From contig NZ_CP060402.1 of the NCBI RefSeq assembly GCF_015040615.1, positions 558,001 through 622,000 of the forward strand: a stretch of 64,000 nt of DNA, in the 5' to 3' direction. Positions 1-16,702 of this stretch are shown one piece after another (the first letter of the stretch is position 1; the number at the start of each line of letters is the position of its first letter). Origin of the DNA: Microbacterium sp. YJN-G (lineage in GTDB: Bacteria; Actinomycetota; Actinomycetes; Actinomycetales; Microbacteriaceae). Under the pieces are notes generated by a model. That model did not search any database, was not told where the DNA came from, and saw only the letters and a program-made list of their open reading frames with translations. The translations under genes and the position numbers were made by a program.

Positions 1-1462
1 CCGGCACCGCGTGCACGATGTCGCGCAGGTCGGTGATCTGAGCCAGACTCTCGGTCGTGCTCGGGGCATACTCGCTGGTGACCATGATCTTGGTCAGGGC
101 GCCGTCATCGGTCTCGCCGACCGGGTTGGCGCGCACCACGCCCTCGGCATCCTGCACGGCCTCGACGACCTCCGCCGCGTGGTCGCTGTCGGCGACGATC
201 AGGATCGGCTGCGCCTCGCCGGCCGGGAAGTGATCCGAGAGCACCTCGAGCCCGACGGCGGATTCGGACTGCACGCGGAACTTGTCCAGCTGGTCGAGTC
301 CGACCGACGTGCCGAACAGGCCGGTCGCCATCACGGCGAGCAGCGCGAGCCCCCCGAGCAGCCCCATGACGGGGCGGCGCACGACGCTCTGAGCGATCGC
401 CCGCCAGGCGCGACCCTGCGCGCGCTCGGCTCCAGGGCGCGGCACGAACGGCCAGAACACGCCTCGGCCGCACACGGCGAGGAACGGCGGCAGCACGAAC
501 AGCACCGCGGCCAGAGCGATCAGCAGGCCGATCGCCGACGAGATGCCCAGACCGTGCGTGCCGGGGATCACGGCGAGCGCCAGGGTGAGCAGGGCGAGCA
601 CGACGGTGACGTTCGAGGCGACGATCGCGGGGACCGTGCGACGCCACGCCGTGCTCAGCGCCTCGCGATGATCGTCGGCGCGCAGCAGCTCCTCGCGGTA
701 CCGCGAGATCAGCAGCAGGGCGTAGTTGGTGCCGGCGCCGAAGACCAGCACGCTGATGATCCCGCCGTCGAACTGCAGCTCCCACTGCGAGGCGGCCGCG
801 GCCGTCATGCGCCCGGCAAGGCCATCGGCCAGCGCGACGACGCTGAGGGGGATCAGCCACAGCACGGGGGAGCGGTAGGTGATGATGAGCAGCACGGCGA
901 CGATGAGGATGGTCACGAGCAGCAGGGTCAGGTCGGCGCCCTCGAAGGATGCCGCGATGTCGGCGCCGAACGCCGGACCACCCGTGACCTGCAGCTGCAG
1001 ACCGTCGGGGGCATGATCGGCGATCTCGGCGCGCAGATCCTTCAGCACCTCCGCGTTCTCGGTGTTGATCGCACTCGTCTCGATCGGGGTGACCAGCACG
1101 GCGGCCTCGCCGTCGTCGCTGACCAGGGGGCCGGAGGTGGTGGCATCCGACCCCTCGTCGAGCACCGGCACGAGCGCCGAGAGCTCCGACAGGTCGGCGT
1201 CGGTGAGCTCGGCCCCGTCATCACGGGAGGCGACGACCAGCACCGACTGCCGGTCGGCATCCGGGAACTGCTGCAGCAGCTCGGCGACCTGCGTCGACTC
1301 GGCACCGGCCGGTGCCTGTGCGCTGCTGTCGGGGGCCTTCGCGCTGCCGAACAGCCCGAACAGGGCGAGCATCGCGATGAGGCCGATCGCGAGCGCCACC
1401 CAGGCGCCGCGTCGAGAGGTGAGCTTGTCTGAGAAGCGAGGGCGAACAGAGGTCTGGGGCAT
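1..1462 (-). CDS. MMPL/RND-family membrane transporter (C-terminus outside window)
   Basis: This is an MMPL-type (RND superfamily) exporter, of the kind that moves lipids or drugs across the membrane. The visible 487 codons begin with a short basic stretch and a first membrane helix near residues 20-40. An extracytoplasmic domain follows, then a block of helices with the motif GAGTNYALLLISRYREEL. Many relatives carry Asp where this protein has Asn, the position linked to proton coupling. The ATG at 1462 is chosen because the membrane signature follows directly. The gene is divergent from an ABC exporter pair, separated by 160 bp. Substrate unknown; the family call is firm. Confidence 0.85.
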   Translation of the reverse strand, partial: MPQTSVRPRFSDKLTSRRGAWVALAIGLIAMLALFGLFGSAKAPDSSAQAPAGAESTQVAELLQQFPDADRQSVLVVASRDDGAELTDADLSELSALVPVLDEGSDATTSGPLVSDDGEAAVLVTPIETSAINTENAEVLKDLRAEIADHAPDGLQLQVTGGPAFGADIAASFEGADLTLLLVTILIVAVLLIITYRSPVLWLIPLSVVALADGLAGRMTAAAASQWELQFDGGIISVLVFGAGTNYALLLISRYREELLRADDHREALSTAWRRTVPAIVASNVTVVLALLTLALAVIPGTHGLGISSAIGLLIALAAVLFVLPPFLAVCGRGVFWPFVPRPGAERAQGRAWRAIAQSVVRRPVMGLLGGLALLAVMATGLFGTSVGLDQLDKFRVQSESAVGLEVLSDHFPAGEAQPILIVADSDHAAEVVEAVQDAEGVVRANPVGETDDGALTKIMVTSEYAPSTTESLAQITDLRDIVHAVP

Positions 1463-1622
1463 GACATCAAGCCCACCAGGCGGGCCGTTCCGCGGCATCG
1501 GGAAGGAGGGTGGAACTGTTCTCGTCCGAAAGGATGAGAACGCCGGGATCATCCTCCCGGCGTACGCGGATGCATCGCCGGGCCGATGCGCGGTGACGGA
1601 TGCGGAAAATAGCGTCGAAGCC

Positions 1623-2384
1623 ATGGAGATCATGACTTCGGACCTCGGCCTCGCCGCTCGCGTCCAGCACCTCACGAAGACCTACGGTTCGGGCGCGGCC
1701 GGCGTGCGCGCCCTCGACGACATCAGCGTCGGCATCCGCCGCGGCCAGTTCACCGCGATCATGGGTCCCTCGGGTTCGGGCAAGTCGACGCTCATGCACA
1801 TCATGGCCGGGCTCGACGCCCCGACCGAGGGCCGCGCCTGGATCGGCGACACCGACATCACCGGCCTCAGCGACATCGAGCTGACCGTGCTGCGCCGGCG
1901 CCGGGTGGGATTCATCTTCCAGGCGTTCAACCTGGTGCCCACGCTCGACGCGATCGGCAACATCCTGCTGCCGTTCGAGCTCGACGGCCGCCGTCCCAGC
2001 GCCATCGAGAAGGCCCGCATCGACGGGCTCGTCGAGCGGCTCGGGCTCGCCTCGCGCCTGAACCACCGCCCGCACGAGCTCTCGGGCGGCCAGCAGCAGC
2101 GCGTCGCCATCGCCCGTGCGCTGGCGACCGCCCCCGACCTGGTCTTCGCCGACGAGCCCACCGGCAACCTCGACTCGCGCACAGGACGCGAGGTGCTGCA
2201 GCTGCTCGCCACCGCCAGCCGCGAGCAGGGCCAGTCCATCGCGATGGTCACGCACGACGCGATCGCGGCGAGTTACGCCGACCGCGTGCTGTTCCTCGGC
2301 GACGGGCGCCTCACCGCCGATCACCCGCAGCAGAGCGCCGAGCAGATCGCCGCGCACATGCTCGCCGCCGAGGTGGCGGCATGA
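1623..2384 (+). CDS. ABC exporter ATP-binding protein (MacB/LolD type)
   Basis: This is the cytoplasmic ATPase of a two-gene ABC exporter. Of 253 residues, Walker A is GPSGSGKST near residue 52, the signature is LSGGQQQR and Walker B is [12 protein letters not shown], a wording typical of the MacB/LolD/FtsE branch that pairs with FtsX-like permeases. The frame is open far upstream, but the ATG at 1623 (or the in-frame ATG at 1632) gives the normal family length. The stop overlaps the start of the permease at 2381 by four bases, so the two are translationally coupled. The exported substrate is unknown. Confidence 0.92.
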   Translation: MEIMTSDLGLAARVQHLTKTYGSGAAGVRALDDISVGIRRGQFTAIMGPSGSGKSTLMHIMAGLDAPTEGRAWIGDTDITGLSDIELTVLRRRRVGFIFQAFNLVPTLDAIGNILLPFELDGRRPSAIEKARIDGLVERLGLASRLNHRPHELSGGQQQRVAIARALATAPDLVFADEPTGNLDSRTGREVLQLLATASREQGQSIAMVTHDAIAASYADRVLFLGDGRLTADHPQQSAEQIAAHMLAAEVAA

Positions 2385-3862
2385 GCGCCGTCACCGCGAC
2401 ACCGCCCGCGAATGCGGCATCCGTCGTGCTCGACCGCCCTCGCCCCTCGCGCCTGGCATGGCTGCGCGAGCGGGGGATGGGCGCCAGCATCCTCGTCTCC
2501 GCGCTCGCCGCGGGGTTCGGCGTCGTCCTCGTCGAGGTGACCGTCTACATCGGCGAGATGCTGAAGGCCGACCCGTTCATCGGCGACAGCGAGACCCTCG
2601 CGATCGTCGTGGCGATCCTGTCGGTGCTGCTGACCGGTGTCGCCATGTACGTCGCCGCCATCGTCACGGCCAACACCTTCTCGACGATCATCGCCGGGCG
2701 CACGCGCCGGATCGCGCTCATGCGCCTGATCGGCGCCTCCGCCCGCTCGCAGCGTGCCGAGGTCACCGGCCAGGGCTTCGGGGTGGGGCTCGTGGGTGCC
2801 GCGATCGGCCTGGCCGCCGGCATCGGCCTCTCGGCGATCGGGATGCTGATCGGCGACCGCTTCCTCGAATTCACCCCCGAGCGGTTCACGCTCGTCCAGC
2901 CCGCCGTCGCGCTGCCCGTGATCGGCGTCGCACTGACCACCTGGCTCGCGGCGTGGGTCGGCTCGCGCCGGGTGCTGGCGGTCACCCCGCTGCAGGCACT
3001 GGGCGGCGCGGTCGAGCGCACGCACGGCGAGGTCGCCGCCCGCGGCGGACGCCACATCGGCGCTCTCGTGCTGCTGATCGCCGGCCTCGCCCTGCTCGCG
3101 GCCGGGGTGCTGCTCGGGCTGATCACCCCGCTGGGTGTGGTCGTGGCATTCTTCGGCGGCATCCTGTCGTTCACCGGTCTGTCGATCGGCGCGGCGCTCG
3201 TCATGCCGCCGATCCTGCGGCTGGTCGGCCGGTGGTTCGGCGGTGGCGCGACCGCCAGGCTCGCCGCCGAGAACGCGCTGCGGTACCCAGGGCGGTCCAG
3301 CCGGATGGCGATCGGCGTGGTGATGGGCGTGACCCTGGTGACCATGTTCGCCGTCGCACTGGAGTCGACGAAGGCGCTGCTGGGACGTCAGGCCGATGAG
3401 GCGACGCTGCAGGAGTCCTTCGCGGTGCTCGACGCCTTCGCCGCGGTCATGATGGTGCTCGTCGCGGTGTCGGCGGTGATCGCCGGCGTGGGCCTGGTGA
3501 ACCTGCTCACCATCGGCGTCGTGCAGCGCACCCGCGAGCTCGGTCTGCTGCGCGCGGTCGGGCTGACCGGACCGCAGGTGCGCCGCATGGTGCTGCTGGA
3601 GACCGTGCACATCACGGTCGCGGCGACGCTGACGGGCCTCGTGCTCGGCATCGTCTACGGCTGGGTCGCCGCGCAGTCGCTGCTCGGATCGGTGCCGGTG
3701 CTGCCCGACTTCGAGCCGGCCGGGCTGGTGTACCCGGCGGTTCCGTGGCTGCCGGTCACGATCATCGTCGCGGCGACCGCGCTGCTCACGGTGGTCGCCG
3801 CGGTGACCCCGACGCGGCTGGCCACGCGCGTCGCGCCCGTCGAGGCGCTCGCCGCTGACTGA
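2381..3862 (+). CDS. FtsX-like ABC exporter permease
   Basis: This 493-residue permease partners the ATPase encoded just upstream, with a four-base ATGA overlap. It has a first helix near residues 35-55, an extracytoplasmic segment, and then two FtsX-type helical blocks, near 75-190 and after about 350. The second block contains the typical stretch TRELGLLRAVGLTGPQVRRM. Large extracytoplasmic domains like those of MacB are absent, so a simple lipid or peptide exporter is the best guess. An imperfect repeat of the stop-codon region follows the gene. Confidence 0.9.
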   Translation: MSAVTATPPANAASVVLDRPRPSRLAWLRERGMGASILVSALAAGFGVVLVEVTVYIGEMLKADPFIGDSETLAIVVAILSVLLTGVAMYVAAIVTANTFSTIIAGRTRRIALMRLIGASARSQRAEVTGQGFGVGLVGAAIGLAAGIGLSAIGMLIGDRFLEFTPERFTLVQPAVALPVIGVALTTWLAAWVGSRRVLAVTPLQALGGAVERTHGEVAARGGRHIGALVLLIAGLALLAAGVLLGLITPLGVVVAFFGGILSFTGLSIGAALVMPPILRLVGRWFGGGATARLAAENALRYPGRSSRMAIGVVMGVTLVTMFAVALESTKALLGRQADEATLQESFAVLDAFAAVMMVLVAVSAVIAGVGLVNLLTIGVVQRTRELGLLRAVGLTGPQVRRMVLLETVHITVAATLTGLVLGIVYGWVAAQSLLGSVPVLPDFEPAGLVYPAVPWLPVTIIVAATALLTVVAAVTPTRLATRVAPVEALAAD

Positions 3863-3927
3863 GTGCCGCGGGCGCCGGCGCGGGCCGGCTGAGCGTCGCC
3901 GGCGCCGGCTGAGTGCCGCCGGCGCCG
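3859..3927 (+). repeat. Triplicated stop-codon-region repeat
   Basis: A 19-bp unit that begins with the gene's own stop region (CTGAGTGCCGCGGGCGCCG) recurs at 3889-3907 and 3909-3927 with a few substitutions. The rest of the 146-bp gap to the next gene is GC-rich and shows no other clear signal. Confidence 0.6.
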
Positions 3928-4008
3928 CACGGCGCGGACGCGGACGGCTCCCGCCGCCGCTCGGGTGGGTGACCCGGGCGGCGGCGTGCCGGGCCGTAGG
4001 CTGGTCGG

Positions 4009-4671
4009 ATGCCGTCGCCCTTCGACCAGTCCGCCTATCAGGTCCGTCTCGAGTGGGGCGCGGAGGGCCTGGCCCGCCTCGCCCCGGCCGATGTCGTGGT
4101 GGTCGTCGACGTGCTGCGGTTCTCATCGACGATGGCGGATGCCGTGGCCGCCGGCACCGAGGTGGCGCTGCAGGATGCCGTGACCTGGTCGACCAACGGG
4201 GCGGCCGTCGTGAAGGCCGCCGAGTCATCCGGCGCTGTCGTGCTGATCGGCGGCATCCGCAACGCCGCGGCGACCGCGCGGGCCGTCATGACGCTTCAGG
4301 AGCGCCGGGCCGATCGCACCTCCGTCACCGTCATCGCGGCGGGCGAGCGCGCGTCCGACGGCGGCCTGCGCTTCGCCGTCGAGGACCAGCTCGGGGCGGG
4401 CGCCGTGGTCGCGGCGCTCACCGAGCGCGGCATCGACCACTCCGCCCCCGAGGCGGCGGTCGCCGCCGAATCGTTCCACTCCCTGCGCCGGGCGCTGCGC
4501 CACCTGCTCAGTGCGAGCGGTTCGGGCCGCGAACTCGTCGACGGGGTGGTGTCGACGGCACGGATGGCCGAGGCCGGAATCCATCCCGCCACGACGGCGG
4601 AAGCGGCGGAACTGGATGCCGTCGACGCCGTCCCGGTGCTGCGCGACGGGGCGTTCGTGCGGTTCGCCTGA
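4009..4671 (+). CDS. 2-phosphosulfolactate phosphatase family protein (ComB-like)
   Basis: The 220-residue protein matches the ComB family. ComB removes phosphate from 2-phosphosulfolactate in coenzyme M synthesis in archaea. Relatives in actinobacteria are common, and their true substrate is uncertain because these bacteria do not make coenzyme M. The opening VVVVVDVLRFSSTMADAVAAG and the later segment with EDQLGAGAVVAALTERG fit the family. Length is close to the usual 220-250. The ATG at 4009 has no strong Shine-Dalgarno. The gene stands alone. Family call good, function uncertain. Confidence 0.8.
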   Translation: MPSPFDQSAYQVRLEWGAEGLARLAPADVVVVVDVLRFSSTMADAVAAGTEVALQDAVTWSTNGAAVVKAAESSGAVVLIGGIRNAAATARAVMTLQERRADRTSVTVIAAGERASDGGLRFAVEDQLGAGAVVAALTERGIDHSAPEAAVAAESFHSLRRALRHLLSASGSGRELVDGVVSTARMAEAGIHPATTAEAAELDAVDAVPVLRDGAFVRFA

Positions 4672-4733
4672 GCGACTCACCTGGCGCCCGCGCGTCGCGG
4701 CCCCGCTCGCGGGGATGCGCCTAAAGTCGGAGC

Positions 4734-5108
4734 ATGAGGTACCTGCCCGCGTTCGTCGTAGACGTCGTCCTCGTGCTGATCTTCGCCGTGATCGGCCGTG
4801 CCTCGCACAACGAGGATCCGCTGGGTTTTCTGCTCACCGCCTGGCCGTTCCTCGTCGCCCTGGTCATCGGGCACGCGGTGGCCGCGCTCGTGCCGATGCG
4901 GCCGCGGCGGCCCTGGTCGCTGGGCTGGGGTGTCGTGACGTGGGTGGTGACGGTCGCCGGAGGGATGCTGCTGCGCATCGTCAGCGGCGACACGGCCGAG
5001 GCCGCGTTCATCATCGTCGCCACGCTCGTGCTGGGTGTGTTCCTGCTGGGCTGGCGTCTGGCCGCACTGCTCGTGCGTCGCTATCGCGGTGCGCGCGAGC
5101 CCGCCTGA
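4734..5108 (+). CDS. DUF3054-family membrane protein
   Basis: This 124-residue polytopic membrane protein has four predicted helices: about residues 5-20, 30-50, 62-80 and 88-110. Conserved features of DUF3054 are visible: the N-terminal DVVLVLIFAVIGRASH, the GHAVAALVP loop and WSLGWGVVTWVVTVAGGMLLR. The family is widespread in actinobacteria and has no assigned function. It starts at ATG 4734, 62 bp after the ComB-like gene, and is followed by a tail-to-tail gene. Confidence 0.85.
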   Translation: MRYLPAFVVDVVLVLIFAVIGRASHNEDPLGFLLTAWPFLVALVIGHAVAALVPMRPRRPWSLGWGVVTWVVTVAGGMLLRIVSGDTAEAAFIIVATLVLGVFLLGWRLAALLVRRYRGAREPA

Positions 5109-5140
5109 CCCGTCTCGATCGCGGGCGGCCGCACCCGGTC

Positions 5141-5629
5141 TCAGCGCGGCGCCTGTGCCGCCAGCCGGTCGGCGGCGGTGATCTCTCGGCGCGTCCAGGT
5201 GAACAGATAGCGCGCGTCGAAGCGGCGCGAGCACTTCGCGCACGAGGTCTCGCGCGCGGGCTTGCGATGCCGGTAGGCGACGTGTCCCGCCGGGCACTCG
5301 CCGATCCACGGCGCCAGCTCGGTCGCTGTCTCGCCGTGATGGGTCGTGCCGCCGACGTACCCCAGTTCGCGTGCGACGCGCCGCCACTCCGGACCGTGCG
5401 CGGCGGCGTGACCGGCGATCGCATGCGCGACCTCGTGCAGCAGCGTCTGATGGACCTCGTCGTCGTCGAACCGCGCGGCCAGGTACCGCGAGACCGTGAT
5501 GCGCTTGCGCCGGTAGTCGCACAGCCCGGCCCGCCGCTTGGCGTGGTCGAAGTCGAACGTCCACGACTCGTCGAGATGCATGGCGATCAGCGCCTGTGCC
5601 CAGACGCGCACGCGGTTCGGATCGGCCAT
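5141..5629 (-). CDS. SprT-like zinc metalloprotein
   Basis: A 162-residue SprT-like domain protein. The zinc-binding helix HEVAHAIAGH (HExxH) lies near residue 70. A C-terminal zinc ribbon is formed by the Cys near CPAGH and the pair CAKC. SprT-like domains occur in DNA-protein crosslink proteases (Spartan) and in uncharacterised bacterial proteins. The Glu of HExxH is present, so peptidase activity is possible. The open frame extends upstream to 6064, but that part is antisense to the next gene, so the ATG at 5629 is preferred. Confidence 0.85.
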   Translation of the reverse strand: MADPNRVRVWAQALIAMHLDESWTFDFDHAKRRAGLCDYRRKRITVSRYLAARFDDDEVHQTLLHEVAHAIAGHAAAHGPEWRRVARELGYVGGTTHHGETATELAPWIGECPAGHVAYRHRKPARETSCAKCSRRFDARYLFTWTRREITAADRLAAQAPR

Positions 5630-5684
5630 GAGATCAGAGTAGATCCGCCTACCGACATCGGCTCGGGCTGCGGTGGTCCGTTCC

Positions 5685-6215
5685 TCAGACCAGAACGTCG
5701 GACGTGGCGGCGCTGCGGCGCTCGGCGGCCTCGATGGCGCGCAGCGCCTTCTCGAGCTCACCGTCGTCGGCACCGGCCTCGCGGCGCAGGAACAGCGAGC
5801 GCTTGAAGCTCTCGCGGGCCTCGTCGAAGTCGCGCGCCTCGTAGGCGTTGCGGCCGTGGTGCTGGTGGGCGAAGGCGGCGATGCCGGCCCACCCCTGGCC
5901 CTCGGCCTCGTTCGCGCAGGTGGCGAGCTCCTGGGCGGCGGCGGCGTGCGCGCCGCGGTTCTGCAGCACGGTCGCGTGCAGCACGCGGGCGCGCAGCAGG
6001 TCCTTGCGGGTGCCGGCCATCCGGGCCTGACGCACGGTTTCATCGGCGAGCTCGAGGGCCTCATCGAGACGCTCGAGCACCTTCAGCAGCCACACCCGCT
6101 CCAGCAGCACCGGCAGGCTGCGCTGGTTCTCGATCTCGGCGAGCCGCGCGTTGCACTCGCGCTCATCGACGAGTTCGCGAAGGGTGTCGGGGTCGTATCC
6201 CTGGATCAAATTCAC
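5685..6215 (-). CDS. TPR-like helical-repeat protein
   Basis: About 176 residues, mostly alpha-helical, with TPR-like spacing: paired helices around RVWLLKVLERLDEALELADE, RARVLHATVLQNRGAHAAAA, GIAAFAHQHHGRNAYEARDF and FKRSLFLRREAG. Such repeats bind other proteins; there is no enzyme motif. The GTG at 6215 is favoured over in-frame starts up to 6278 because GAGGAG stands six to seven bases upstream. It lies between the SprT-like gene and a methyltransferase-fold gene on the same strand. Confidence 0.75.
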   Translation of the reverse strand: MNLIQGYDPDTLRELVDERECNARLAEIENQRSLPVLLERVWLLKVLERLDEALELADETVRQARMAGTRKDLLRARVLHATVLQNRGAHAAAAQELATCANEAEGQGWAGIAAFAHQHHGRNAYEARDFDEARESFKRSLFLRREAGADDGELEKALRAIEAAERRSAATSDVLV

Positions 6216-6314
6216 GACGTCTCCTCTCCGCGACTGCCGTCCAGTCTGCCTCGCCGACCTGGGAACCGTTCGAGGCACGCCCTGATACCGCCCAAACCGC
6301 CCGCGTCCACGTGC

Positions 6315-7184
6315 TCAGCGCAGGAAGATGCTCGCGTCGGGGCGCGGCGAGGCCACGGCATCCGCATCCGTCACGATCGCCGCCCCGCGCGCGAACGCGG
6401 CCACCTCGTCGCCCTGCACGATCTTCGCGGGGTGCGGGCCTGCGGCCAGGATCCGCGGCAGCCATTCGGTGGGGAGGGGACGAGCGGATGCCGCGAGCAC
6501 GAGGTTGCCGAACCGGCGCCCCTTGAGCACCTGGGTGTCGGCGAGCAGGGCGATCTCGGGGAACACCGCCGCGGCCGTCGCGACCTGGCGGCGGGCGAAC
6601 GCGAGCCCGGGACCGTCGGCGACGTTCACGAGCAGCACGCCGTCCGGGGCGAGCAGGTCGGCGATCTCGCGGTAGAACTCGACGCTGGTCAGGTGCGCGG
6701 GGGTCTGCGCCCCCGAGAACACGTCCGAGACGATGAGATCGCAGTTCCCGGTGAGCGCCGGGGGCAGCCGGCGCAGCCCCTCACGGGCATCCCCGATGCG
6801 GATGCGGATCGCCGCATTCCGGGGCAGCGGCAACTGCTCGCGCACGAGCGCGACCAGCGGCGCCTCGAGCTCGATCACCTGCTGGCGCGACCCCGGCCGG
6901 GTCGCCTCGATGTACCGCGGGATGGTGAGGGCGCCGGCACCGAGGTGCACGGCGCTCAGCGGAGCGGATGCCGAGGCGCCGAGCTGGTCGATCACCGCGC
7001 CCATGCGCACGATGTACTCGAAGTGCAGATGGGTGGGATCGTCGAGGTCGACGTGCGACTGCGGGGTGCCGTCGACGACGAGCTCGTACCCGCTGGTGAA
7101 CTCGCTGGGCGCCACCTCGGCGATGCCGCCGTGATCCAGGCGGGCACGCGGATTCTCGGCATCCCGCCCGCGTGCTCGTCCCAT
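6315..7184 (-). CDS. Spermidine synthase-like / class I methyltransferase-fold protein
   Basis: A 289-residue protein with the spermidine-synthase-like Rossmann fold. The sequence has an N-terminal beta region ending in HLHFEYIVRM, the nucleotide-binding loop AVHLGAGALTIPRYI, an acidic strand end VIELEAPLV and the segment DLIVSDVFSGAQTP. The DVFSGAQ position corresponds to the catalytic region of polyamine synthases. Actinobacterial members are often annotated only as spermidine synthase-like, and polyamine activity is not proven. ATG 7184 is the first start; a later one is possible. Confidence 0.75.
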   Translation of the reverse strand: MGRARGRDAENPRARLDHGGIAEVAPSEFTSGYELVVDGTPQSHVDLDDPTHLHFEYIVRMGAVIDQLGASASAPLSAVHLGAGALTIPRYIEATRPGSRQQVIELEAPLVALVREQLPLPRNAAIRIRIGDAREGLRRLPPALTGNCDLIVSDVFSGAQTPAHLTSVEFYREIADLLAPDGVLLVNVADGPGLAFARRQVATAAAVFPEIALLADTQVLKGRRFGNLVLAASARPLPTEWLPRILAAGPHPAKIVQGDEVAAFARGAAIVTDADAVASPRPDASIFLR

Positions 7185-7225
7185 GGGCTCGAGCCTATCC
7201 GCCCGCCCCGCGACCGGCGCCCGCG

Positions 7226-8470
7226 TCAGCGGCTGCCGGCGCAGGTCTCCTGGTTCAGGTCGATGCCGCTGATCTCGGGCGACAGCACCGTCGTGTCAGA
7301 GGTCGCCGACGCCGAGGGGGAGGGAGCCGGGCCGGGGGAGGCGGATGCCGTCGGCGTCGGCGTCGATTCAGGCGCCGGCTCCTCGGCGACCGCGCCGCCG
7401 TGGTTGCTGGCACGGCCGGTGATCTCCATCGACCGGCCGGCGCCGATGGCATCCCACATCGGCTGTGCGGCCTCTTCGTTCGGCACCACGCGCGCCGGGT
7501 CCTGCGGATCGTCGAGCGTCGGATACTGCAGGAACACGAAGTCCTCGAAGGGCACATCCTTCGTCGCCAGTGCGAGCTGGGCGAGCCGGCGCGGGTCGGC
7601 GAGCGTGTCACTGGGGTCGACGTTGGTCGCCACGGTGCTGGCCAGCCGCAGCAGCTTCGGGATGTCGGTGAGCGTCTCGCTGCTGAGCACCGTGCGCGCC
7701 AGCCGCGACATGTACTGCTGCTGATTCGAGATGCGCGCCAGGTCGCTGCCGTCGCCGATGCTCTTGCGCACCCGGATGAACTGCAGCGCCTCGTACCCCG
7801 AGATCGTGCGCGGCCCCGGCCCCCAGTCCAGTCCGGTCAGCTCGTCGTGCAGGCCGCGCTCGCCGATGCAGACCTCGACGCCGCCGATGGCATCCGTGAT
7901 CTCCATCACGCCGTCGAAGCCGAGCTTCGCGGCGAAGCCGATCCGCAGCCCGCTGAGGTCGGTCACGGTCTTCGCCACGCACGAGAGCCCGGCGTGCGCG
8001 AACACCGTGTTGATCGGCGCCCGCGACATCCCGGATGCCGTGCTGCCGTCCTCGCGCTCGCACTCCGGCACCGCGACCATCAGGTCGCGCGGCAGCGAGA
8101 CGACCGACACCTTGCGCGGCGACGCCGAGACGTGCACGAGCAGGTTGATGTCGTTCAGGACGCCGTCCTCGCGCTCGCAGCGCTCGCCGAGCCGCTCGGT
8201 CGAGACAGGCCCGCACTCGTCGGTGCCGATGAGCAGGATCGCGAAGGCGCCGGGGTACGCGCCCAGTGAGGGAGGGGCGACGTCAGGAGCATCCTCGAGC
8301 GGTACGGCATCCTCACTGACGCGCATCGCGAGATCCGCTGCGATGAATCCGACGACGCCCAGGGCGGCGACGACCACGACCGCGAGGGCGATGCCCAGCA
8401 GTCGCAGCAGCGTGCTGAACGCCGAGGGCGTCCGGTGCGGGGCGTGCCGGGCCTTCGAGGTCCGCTTCAT
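7226..8470 (-). CDS. LCP (LytR/CpsA/Psr) family cell-wall ligase
   Basis: About 414 residues with a basic cytoplasmic tail, one membrane helix (near residues 22-45) and an extracytoplasmic LCP domain. LCP enzymes transfer lipid-linked glycopolymers onto peptidoglycan. Visible markers are the domain opening FAILLIGTDECGP, VSVVSLPRDLMVAVP, INTVFAHAG, and the Arg-rich segment GYEALQFIRVRKSIGDGSDLA. The C-terminus is a Pro/Ser/Thr-rich tail. ATG 8470 is preferred; a GTG at 8482 would add four residues. Confidence 0.88.
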   Translation of the reverse strand: MKRTSKARHAPHRTPSAFSTLLRLLGIALAVVVVAALGVVGFIAADLAMRVSEDAVPLEDAPDVAPPSLGAYPGAFAILLIGTDECGPVSTERLGERCEREDGVLNDINLLVHVSASPRKVSVVSLPRDLMVAVPECEREDGSTASGMSRAPINTVFAHAGLSCVAKTVTDLSGLRIGFAAKLGFDGVMEITDAIGGVEVCIGERGLHDELTGLDWGPGPRTISGYEALQFIRVRKSIGDGSDLARISNQQQYMSRLARTVLSSETLTDIPKLLRLASTVATNVDPSDTLADPRRLAQLALATKDVPFEDFVFLQYPTLDDPQDPARVVPNEEAAQPMWDAIGAGRSMEITGRASNHGGAVAEEPAPESTPTPTASASPGPAPSPSASATSDTTVLSPEISGIDLNQETCAGSR

Positions 8471-8623
8471 GGCATCCGACACTACATCCGGCAGCCTGCG
8501 GAACGCCGTGTGAACTGCCCTTGTGCCGGGGCCCGGGGAGGACTAGCTTCGCTCTCGTGCGGCAAGGATGCCGCACCGAGCCGAATAGGGAGGCGACTCG
8601 TTTCTCTGGGGATGGGAACGAAG

Positions 8624-8932
8624 ATGAAGAAGACCGCAGTGGGGACCGCACTGGCCCTGATGCTCGTCCTGGGCGGCGCAAGCGCGGCGATGGCGGGCGA
8701 GTACACCGGCAACGGGGGTGACGTGCCCGGGGGCGACAAGGCCCACTCCGCATGCCATTTCTCGGGCCGCGACCTGCCCGACGACGTCGAGGGGAACCCG
8801 ATGGGTTTCGATGACGACGCCATCACGGACGGGCACGTGCAGAACTACGGGATGCTGGTGCGTGCAGGCATGAAGGGCGTCGAAGGCGGCCCCGGAGTGG
8901 CCTGCCGCGGCAACGTCATGCACGAGGGCTGA
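8624..8932 (+). CDS. Small secreted protein of unknown function
   Basis: A 102-residue protein with a clear Sec signal peptide: MKKTAVGTALALMLVLGG followed by a cleavage-like ASAAMA-GE. The mature part is short, rich in Gly, Asp and His, and has two Cys (SACHF and VACRG) that could form a disulfide. No family is recognised. An in-frame ATG at 8612 would add four residues; AGGGAGG at 8587-8593 is far from both starts, so the start is uncertain. Confidence 0.7.
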   Translation: MKKTAVGTALALMLVLGGASAAMAGEYTGNGGDVPGGDKAHSACHFSGRDLPDDVEGNPMGFDDDAITDGHVQNYGMLVRAGMKGVEGGPGVACRGNVMHEG

Positions 8933-8937
8933 TCCCG

Positions 8938-8983
8938 GCCGGCATCCGCGAGCGCCGGTCGTGCCGCCGCTCCGGATGCCGGC
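8938..8983 (+). terminator. Possible terminator hairpin after small secreted gene
   Basis: Perfect 11-bp arms GCCGGCATCCG (8938-8948) and CGGATGCCGGC (8973-8983) flank a 24-base loop just after the stop codon. There is no T-run, so the assignment is tentative. Confidence 0.35.
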
Positions 8984-9041
8984 TTCCGCGTGCGCCCGCG
9001 GTGCCAATACCGCAGCATCGGGGATTGGTCAAGGATTCCCT

Positions 9042-9070
9042 TTGCCATGTCGCAAGATCTTGCGTATAGT
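9042..9070 (+). promoter_or_regulatory. rpoBC promoter with palindrome between -35 and -10
   Basis: The -35 box TTGCCA (9042-9047) and -10 box TATAGT (9065-9070) are separated by exactly 17 bases, a strong housekeeping-sigma promoter. Transcription would start near 9077 and leave a leader of about 120 bases before rpoB. The spacer contains the perfect palindrome CGCAAGATCTTGCG (9051-9064), which could be an operator. Confidence 0.75.
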
Positions 9071-9196
9071 TGGTAGTTGCGCTCGCTTCTCCGTGCCCTC
9101 ATATGGTGGTCGGCAATCGTTGAGTTCTCGAGCGCGCACTCCACCGACGTCAGGAATCGACCAGCCCCATGCCCGGGGCTCACGGAGGTTACTCCC

Positions 9197-12697
<3,501 letters not shown>

Positions 12698-12743
12698 TCT
12701 CGGCACATCGACAAGCGACAGATTTTTTCTAATAGGAGAACTA

Positions 12744-16619
<3,876 letters not shown>

Positions 16620-16637
16620 GTGCCGCTGATGTGACCT

Positions 16638-16668
16638 GGCCCCGGCCCCTCTTCGGAGGGCCGGGGCC
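16638..16668 (+). terminator. rpoBC terminator
   Basis: Perfect 11-bp arms GGCCCCGGCCC (16638-16648) and GGGCCGGGGCC (16658-16668) with a nine-base loop, 19 bp after the rpoC stop. Only a weak T-run follows. Confidence 0.75.
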
Positions 16669-16702
16669 TTGTCCGTCCCCCCCCGGGCCTTGTCCATCCC
16701 CG

